21,916 bases of DNA from an uncultured Lachnospiraceae bacterium (GTDB lineage Bacteria; Bacillota; Clostridia; Lachnospirales; Lachnospiraceae), in the NCBI GenBank assembly GCA_934370915.1, contig CAKRNI010000014.1, positions 1-21,916 on the forward strand, in the 5' to 3' direction. Numbering within the stretch: position 1 is the stretch's first letter; each line of letters begins with the position of its first letter. This document shows positions 17,719 through 21,916 of this stretch, piece after piece. The notes under the pieces are model-generated. The model had not been told where the DNA came from. It made no database searches and saw nothing but the letters and a program-made list of their open reading frames with translations. The translations under genes and the position numbers were made by a program.

Positions 17719-17898
17719 ACACTCCTCCTCCTTTTCATTCGAATTATGTACCTTTGCGCGTTTTCATTACGACCTCTGCTTTACATTTTCTGCTCTGCAT
17801 CGGCAATCATCATGTTCCGCTTCAAACGTACCTCTTTCTCTCACGCTCCCTTGTACCACCTCCTGCAATCTCTTTCATACTCCCCTTTGTGATTTTCA

Positions 17899-20802
17899 TC
17901 ACTCTTCACGAGCTATTTCTTTCAGCTCATGGATATTGTAAATGCGGCTTTCCCGCATATTACCAGATGGATAATCAAATATCAGCGTGTCGTCCACTAC
18001 ATCGCACAGCCACGGAAGCTCCGCAACCGGCTCACACTGTTGATTTAACAGTTCTCCATAACGTGTTCCACCCACTGTCACATACTGTGCCACGATATTA
18101 TCACCCGTTTCTGTTATATAGGTAAGGTAGGCATCTTCTGCCAGCCTCCTGACCTGTTTTCCCGATTTCTTATCATACGCCACCGGTGTGCCATGAAGCG
18201 GCGATTCAATCCGGTACCGGCTGGTTTCAAAGGTCTCCGTCAAGGTTACGTCCGGCTTTTCCCCCTGTTTTTCCGAAATGCAGGTGCCATCCGCGGCACT
18301 GTATTCCCGGATTTTTCCATCGTTATAGATCACTTCCAGCCACGATTTTCCATCTTCTCTCCGGTACTGTTGATCGTATACCTGATCCGCGTCGGGAATC
18401 GCAACTTCCGCGAGCTGATTTCCAGCCCTGTCATACAGATTGAACCGATCGTATTGAAACAGCAGGATCGTATTTCCATCCGCGCTGACCCGCGCCTCAT
18501 CATGTTTGACCAACGGATCGTAAGAAAATATCTCCTGTTCTTTATGATCTTCATATCCAATGACCCGTAGGGACGGCGAATCACTGTTGCCAATCAGCGC
18601 TTTTCCGCCTGCCATCTGAAGCAGTTCATTGCCCGTCTCTTTCTCAAAGGAAGTCACGAGGCTGGCGCTCCGGTCATAGAACTGTACCTGATTTCCCGCT
18701 GTTATCAGGGTTCTCTCCCCGTCTCTGGTAAATCCATCAATCAGATCAGTCAGTGTTACAAGCGGTTTCTGCTCTCCCGTTTCCGGATCGATCTGAACCA
18801 GAAGATTTTCCGTCTGTACGCAGATTCCATCTTCATCCGTATACACGCCAAACGGACTCTGGGAATCAAATCCGCCTGTCTGTATTTCTGCTTCCGTATC
18901 AATGACCGCAAATTGGGAACCCTGATTGCCAGATGCAGAAAAGGCAAAATATTTCTGGTAAAATCCGCCTTCAAAGTGGCTGTATCCGCTTCCTGCCTCA
19001 TATAAAACCAGCGTATCGTCCGGATATTCCAGATTCATTACTTCCAGGGAACCATCCTGGAAGCTGACTCCCAGAAAAGTTCCATCTTCGTTCAGACAGA
19101 ACAGGTTGTCATGGGGATTTACAAAACGGTCATTGGCCGTTACCTGCTGGCTGCGCCCGGCAAAATCAACCCGTTCGCGCACGGCTCCTGTCTGTGCATC
19201 ATAAATAACTGCATACGGTTCCGTCTTATAGACAGTCGCAATCCATTTCCCATCCCCGGATACTGATAATGCCGTCGCCTTCTCCCCGGTCCACAAATTT
19301 TTCCCAGCAGATATATCATAGACACTGACTCCTTCTGCTCCCGCATAGACGAGCCGATCTGCATCTAAAAAATGCACCTCCGACAAAGCAGATTCTTCGA
19401 CTGGAAGTTCTGCCCGTATCTCCCCTGTCGCCATATCAAAAACTGCCAGTTTCCACGCATAAACCGCCGCCCCATTTCTCCCATCTGGCGACTCTGCCAG
19501 GGCAAGCGGCTCTGAAGGCAATGTAATAACCCGTTCCGCCTTATAGCCATCCGCCAAATCATAGACACCCAGCGCATCTGCCAGCGCCTTTTCTGTCTCT
19601 GCCTCATATTGCGGCATTAGGAGTCCTTTCCGATCCGGCAGCGCCTCCAACGCATATGAAACGGCTTTTTGCACATCTCCCTCTGAAAATGCAGCTTTCG
19701 AATACTCCGTCAGTTTCAACCATTCCTCCGCTGTTTTCATCCGCTTTAATCCCACAAAAGACATCGATACACCCGCTGCAAATAGAATTGCAAAAGCGGC
19801 TGCCATTGTCCGATCCAGCCGTTTCTGCTTCTTCACACGTGGATCCCGGCTACGAAGTGTCCTGAAATCTTCCAGCATCTCATCTGCCGTCTGATACCGG
19901 AGATCCGGATTGGGATTCATCGCTTTTTCTATGATCCGGCAGACCAGCAGACTTATATTTTCTTCCAGAAGCGGTTCCACCGCCAGCGCATCTTTCGCAG
20001 GTCTTTTTCCACTTAAAAGATGGTATAGAGTTGCCCCTGCACTATAGATATCGGAGCGGACATCGGGAACTACCTTTTTGTACTGGCTCGAAGCACTTTC
20101 CTCTTTATGAAATGTCTCTGTCCGATTTGGCTCTGCAACGGTTAAAGTTGAATCTGCCCCGTCATCTGCCATAAGCACCGTTGCCATCTCATCCTTCGGT
20201 TCATTTTCTCTTATATGACTGTCTGACACAAACCCCAACGCGCTTTTGGATGAATAATCAAGTCCATAATGCTCCGGCGACGCATATCCCGCGCTACAGC
20301 CAATAACATTTTCTTCGCCCAGAGCCAATGCAATGTTAAAATCAATCAGGCAAATATGTCCGTCCCTGGTCCGCATCAGGTTCGCCGGTTTGATATCGCT
20401 GTGTACAAATCCGCGCGGCGGTTCCCCGTGGGTCGGACTGTGAAGGTATGACAATGCCTCCAGCAGCTCACACGCCCATGTGATGACCTGTGACTGTGAA
20501 AACCGTTCTCCCCTTTTTAACGGACGATCGAGGCTTTCTCCCTCGATATAATCCATAACCGTATAAACCGTATCGCCTTCTGCAAAAAAGTCGTACACTC
20601 TCGGAATATACGGATGATTTAACTCCTTTAATATATCTACTTCCCGGCGTAAAAGCTCCGGTTTCGTCGTGATCTTCCGCTTATCCGCCTTTAGGACAAC
20701 CTTTTTCCCCAGACGTACATGATACGCTAAAAAGACATTTCCGCCGCCACCGGAACCAATCTTCTCTATTATTTCATACGTGGAAGCTATCATTTCTGGC
20801 AT
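17899..20802 (-). CDS. Receptor-type Ser/Thr protein kinase with extracytoplasmic beta-propeller-like domain
   Basis: This 967-residue protein has a cytoplasmic Hanks-type kinase at about 8-315: Gly loop GSGGGGNV (16-23), K38 in VVLK, E54, catalytic loop HSDIKPAN (134-141) and metal-binding DFN (154-156). The HRD arginine is serine and the DFG glycine is asparagine; K, D and N needed for catalysis remain. An insertion of roughly 60 residues, acidic and Ser/Thr-rich, lies between SPE (175-177) and the conserved D251. A Lys/Arg stretch and one membrane helix (332-351) follow, then about 590 residues outside the cell with WD40/quinoprotein-like repeats (AVFDMATGEIRAEL, YDISAGKNLW, AVIYDAQTGAV). 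AGGGG lies about 9 nt before the ATG. It is co-transcribed with the small membrane protein upstream and the surface protein downstream, and is the obvious partner of the FHA and PP2C proteins of the tad operon. Confidence 0.93.
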   Translation of the reverse strand: MPEMIASTYEIIEKIGSGGGGNVFLAYHVRLGKKVVLKADKRKITTKPELLRREVDILKELNHPYIPRVYDFFAEGDTVYTVMDYIEGESLDRPLKRGERFSQSQVITWACELLEALSYLHSPTHGEPPRGFVHSDIKPANLMRTRDGHICLIDFNIALALGEENVIGCSAGYASPEHYGLDYSSKSALGFVSDSHIRENEPKDEMATVLMADDGADSTLTVAEPNRTETFHKEESASSQYKKVVPDVRSDIYSAGATLYHLLSGKRPAKDALAVEPLLEENISLLVCRIIEKAMNPNPDLRYQTADEMLEDFRTLRSRDPRVKKQKRLDRTMAAAFAILFAAGVSMSFVGLKRMKTAEEWLKLTEYSKAAFSEGDVQKAVSYALEALPDRKGLLMPQYEAETEKALADALGVYDLADGYKAERVITLPSEPLALAESPDGRNGAAVYAWKLAVFDMATGEIRAELPVEESALSEVHFLDADRLVYAGAEGVSVYDISAGKNLWTGEKATALSVSGDGKWIATVYKTEPYAVIYDAQTGAVRERVDFAGRSQQVTANDRFVNPHDNLFCLNEDGTFLGVSFQDGSLEVMNLEYPDDTLVLYEAGSGYSHFEGGFYQKYFAFSASGNQGSQFAVIDTEAEIQTGGFDSQSPFGVYTDEDGICVQTENLLVQIDPETGEQKPLVTLTDLIDGFTRDGERTLITAGNQVQFYDRSASLVTSFEKETGNELLQMAGGKALIGNSDSPSLRVIGYEDHKEQEIFSYDPLVKHDEARVSADGNTILLFQYDRFNLYDRAGNQLAEVAIPDADQVYDQQYRREDGKSWLEVIYNDGKIREYSAADGTCISEKQGEKPDVTLTETFETSRYRIESPLHGTPVAYDKKSGKQVRRLAEDAYLTYITETGDNIVAQYVTVGGTRYGELLNQQCEPVAELPWLCDVVDDTLIFDYPSGNMRESRIYNIHELKEIAREE

Positions 20803-20865
20803 ACTCTTATCCCCTGTTTCTATAACTTTGATCGTGCTGAAACATCGTACTTCTTTTAGTTTTTT

Positions 20866-21042
20866 CTATCGTTTTTTCGCATGCTTCGAAAGATTTCTCT
20901 TTCCATACTCCATATCCAGCTGATAATTTAAAGATGCCCAGCGAATCTTCGATATCAAATAAGTGATAACACCGCCGATTGCTGCTGCCCCCGCCAATAT
21001 GAAACCGCCTAAAAACAAAATATTGTCATTCCATTCTCCCAT
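20866..21042 (-). CDS. Small single-pass membrane protein
   Basis: I do not recognise a family. From the ATG at 21042, which AAGGA precedes by 8 nt, the product has 58 residues: MGEWNDN, a hydrophobic helix (about 8-30, GGFILAGAAAIGGVITYLI) and a basic cytoplasmic tail ending KHAKKR. The frame is also open to an ATG at 21108 (80 residues), which has no ribosome binding site. It is the first gene of the kinase operon, 63 nt before the kinase start. It may assist or tune the membrane kinase, a suggestion from position only. Confidence 0.65.
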   Translation of the reverse strand: MGEWNDNILFLGGFILAGAAAIGGVITYLISKIRWASLNYQLDMEYGKRNLSKHAKKR

Positions 21043-21189
21043 TTTCACATTCCTTTTTAATCGTTTTGTATAATCCTGAGCAATCACGCCTTGCTCCATC
21101 TCTTCCATTTTTTTAATTGTAACTTTTTCCGTACCTATATTTTAAATGCACATCTTGTTTTTGCATGTGGTCCAATTTTTCTTAAAATA

Positions 21190-21217
21190 ATTATATCATT
21201 TTTTGTTCCTTTGTCAA
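21190..21217 (-). promoter_or_regulatory. Sigma-A promoter of the kinase operon
   Basis: On the minus strand TTGACA (21217-21212) and TATAAT (21195-21190) are perfect hexamers 16 nt apart, the same layout as the tad promoter. Transcription would start near 21183, leaving an untranslated leader of about 140 nt before the start at 21042. Only a weak 5-bp stem (CACAT/ATGTG) is visible in that leader; no known riboswitch is recognised. Confidence 0.88.
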
Positions 21218-21222
21218 TTTTC

Positions 21223-21241
21223 ATTATCCTTTATAGACAAT
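21223..21241. promoter_or_regulatory. Operator site B (kinase operon)
   Basis: ATTATCCTTTATAGACAAT is the second copy of the shared dyad; its right half has one mismatch to the perfect repeat (GACAAT for GATAAT). It lies 5 bp upstream of the -35 and 27 bp from the -10 of the kinase promoter. The wider pattern is kept too: GTCAA on the promoter side and TTAACA at the same offset (21247-21252) on the far side. Confidence 0.68.
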
Positions 21242-21274
21242 TATATTTAACATATTTTTATCCCGTCACTTCCC

Positions 21275-21293
21275 ATTATCTTTTCATGATAAT
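21275..21293. promoter_or_regulatory. Operator site C (XRE gene)
   Basis: ATTATCTTTTCATGATAAT is the third copy, with perfect 6-bp arms and 7-bp centre. It faces the XRE promoter with 27 bp to the -10. It lies 52 bp centre to centre from site B, about five helical turns, so both could lie on the same DNA face in the divergent control region. GTCA (21265-21268) lies at the same offset as in sites A and B. Confidence 0.72.
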
Positions 21294-21297
21294 TTCA

Positions 21298-21326
21298 TTT
21301 ACCTTTTGGAACGCTATCATTATTAT
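21298..21326 (+). promoter_or_regulatory. Promoter of the XRE regulator
   Basis: The -10 is TATTAT (21321-21326). The -35 is weak: TTTACC (21298-21303) with 17 nt, or TTACCT one base further with 16 nt. The leader is very short, since the AGGAGG at 21331-21336 follows almost at once. Compared with the two consensus minus-strand promoters it should be intrinsically weaker, so the regulator may stay at low level or need activation. Confidence 0.65.
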
Positions 21327-21342
21327 AAAAAGGAGGATTTCC

Positions 21343-21651
21343 ATGATCGTACAAACTGCTGATCGAATTCGCGAACTTCGCGAAAAAAATGACATGACTC
21401 AAAGTGAACTGGCTAAACGACTCTCGATTACCCGCTCTAGTGTAAACGCATGGGAGATGTCCCTTTCCATCCCATCCAGCAAAATTCTTCCAGAACTCTG
21501 CAAGGTGCTTCATACTACCTCGGACTATCTTCTCGGAATGGATGACACGGAACTTTTGTCGCTAAAATATTATTCCGATGATGAACGGGAGATTTTGTAT
21601 CGTTTGATGCGTTACTTTGATGAATCGAAAGAAAAACAGAAAAAATTGTAA
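21343..21651 (+). CDS. XRE-family helix-turn-helix transcriptional regulator
   Basis: The protein has 102 residues. The N-terminal HTH_3 domain (about 5-62) reads RIRELREKNDMTQSELAKRLSITRSSVNAWEMS and ends with the typical TSDYLLGMDD. The C-terminal about 40 residues are charged and helical, perhaps for dimerisation. The ATG is fixed by AGGAGG at 6 nt; an open frame upstream to 21091 is non-coding control region. The gene is divergent from the kinase operon and its promoter carries operator site C. Autoregulation and control of the kinase and tad operons through sites A-C are inferred. Other plus-strand genes are absent from the window. Confidence 0.92.
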   Translation: MIVQTADRIRELREKNDMTQSELAKRLSITRSSVNAWEMSLSIPSSKILPELCKVLHTTSDYLLGMDDTELLSLKYYSDDEREILYRLMRYFDESKEKQKKL

Positions 21652-21667
21652 TATAAGTACAACAAAA

Positions 21668-21749
21668 GGGCTGCTGTGACAAGAAATTTTTGTGTGTTCC
21701 AATCAATCCAAACACTTATTCCATATCACAGCAGCCCCTGTGCTTTTTT
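21668..21749. terminator. Long-loop 12-bp inverted repeat, probable bidirectional terminator
   Basis: GGGCTGCTGTGA (21668-21679) and TCACAGCAGCCC (21726-21737) are perfect complements with 46 nt between them. On the plus strand TTTTTT follows at 21744-21749; on the minus strand TTTTGTTGT follows directly. It sits between the convergent ends of the XRE gene and the right-edge gene. Inside the loop GTGTT and AACAC could form a second small stem. The long loop is unusual for a terminator. Confidence 0.6.
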
Positions 21750-21820
21750 CCTATTTACTTCTTTTCATCATTACCTTACACTTCTTCCGGTTGCAGGCAA
21801 TCCCATAATTTAATATTTGC

Positions 21821-21916
21821 TCAACTCCCATCTGCCAGCGCCCGACAGAATTTCTCCGCCATCGCTCCATCCCTGACCACATTTTCCCGGAAACGCATCA
21901 GGATATGCTCCGTTAT
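21821..21916 (-). CDS. C-terminal fragment of an unidentified gene cut by the window edge
   Basis: A minus-strand frame is open from the right edge to a TGA at 21821-21823 and encodes 31 residues ending EKFCRALADGS. It has helix-like, charged composition, but no family is recognisable. A competing frame runs further, to a TAG near 21758, and encodes a Lys/Arg-rich tail (VEQILNYGIACNRKKCKV). Which one is the true end cannot be decided from this fragment. Confidence 0.35.
   Translation of the reverse strand: MTEHILMRFRENVVRDGAMAEKFCRALADGS

Noticed and set aside
17719..17898. A separate promoter or small gene between the kinase and the surface-protein gene
   Set aside because: No acceptable -35/-10 pair was found and the only open frames are very short without proper ribosome binding sites. 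Co-transcription with the kinase is the simpler reading.
21091..21342. N-terminal extension of the XRE protein
   Set aside because: This stretch is the divergent promoter region with two operators. The ATG at 21343 has AGGAGG and begins the helix-turn-helix domain normally.
1..21916. CRISPR arrays, tRNA or rRNA genes, insertion sequences
   Set aside because: No regularly spaced direct repeats, no cloverleaf or rRNA-like segments and no transposase were seen on either strand.

Overview
The window looks like chromosomal DNA of a low-GC Gram-positive anaerobe, most likely a Clostridia member of the Lachnospiraceae type. Grounds: AT-rich intergenic DNA, strong AGGAGG-type ribosome binding sites, consensus TTGACA/TATAAT promoters, secreted proteins with choline-binding-type (cell-wall-binding) repeats, and a Gram-positive Tad/Flp (type IVb) pilus locus with Flp1-type pilin. 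The assignment rests on recognition of families, not on a database search.

Layout. (1) 1-276: non-coding. It holds the promoter and ribosome binding site of a minus-strand gene that begins just off the left edge, an 18-bp palindrome and a stem-loop. (2) 277-13557: one long minus-strand tad operon. In transcription order it encodes a CpaE/TadZ-like ATPase, TadA/CpaF ATPase, TadB, TadC, Flp pilin, a TadE-like pseudopilin, a TadG-like (DUF5702-type) protein split by a frameshift, a second TadE-like protein, a canonical prepilin peptidase, a membrane FHA protein, a PP2C phosphatase, a second short prepilin peptidase and a small secreted cell-wall-binding protein. (3) 13762-21042: a second minus-strand operon with a small membrane protein, a receptor-type Ser/Thr kinase with an extracytoplasmic beta-propeller-like domain, and a 1318-residue surface protein with Ig-like and cell-wall-binding repeats; it ends in a strong intrinsic terminator. 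(4) 21343-21651: a divergent plus-strand XRE-family regulator, followed by a large inverted repeat/terminator and the end of an unidentified minus-strand gene.

How the parts fit. The locus combines a pilus machine with a complete phospho-signalling set (Ser/Thr kinase, PP2C phosphatase, FHA reader) and two wall-bound proteins. The kinase lies in a different operon from the phosphatase and FHA protein. The tad promoter, the kinase-operon promoter and the XRE promoter all carry the same 19-bp dyad (ATWATC-N7-GATWAT type), and in all three exactly 27 bp separate the dyad from the -10 hexamer. I infer that the XRE protein, or another single regulator, controls pilus, kinase and regulator together. 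This shared operator is the most interesting signal in the window. The next are the A-run frameshift in the TadG-like gene and the RNA hairpins on either side of the flp pilin gene.
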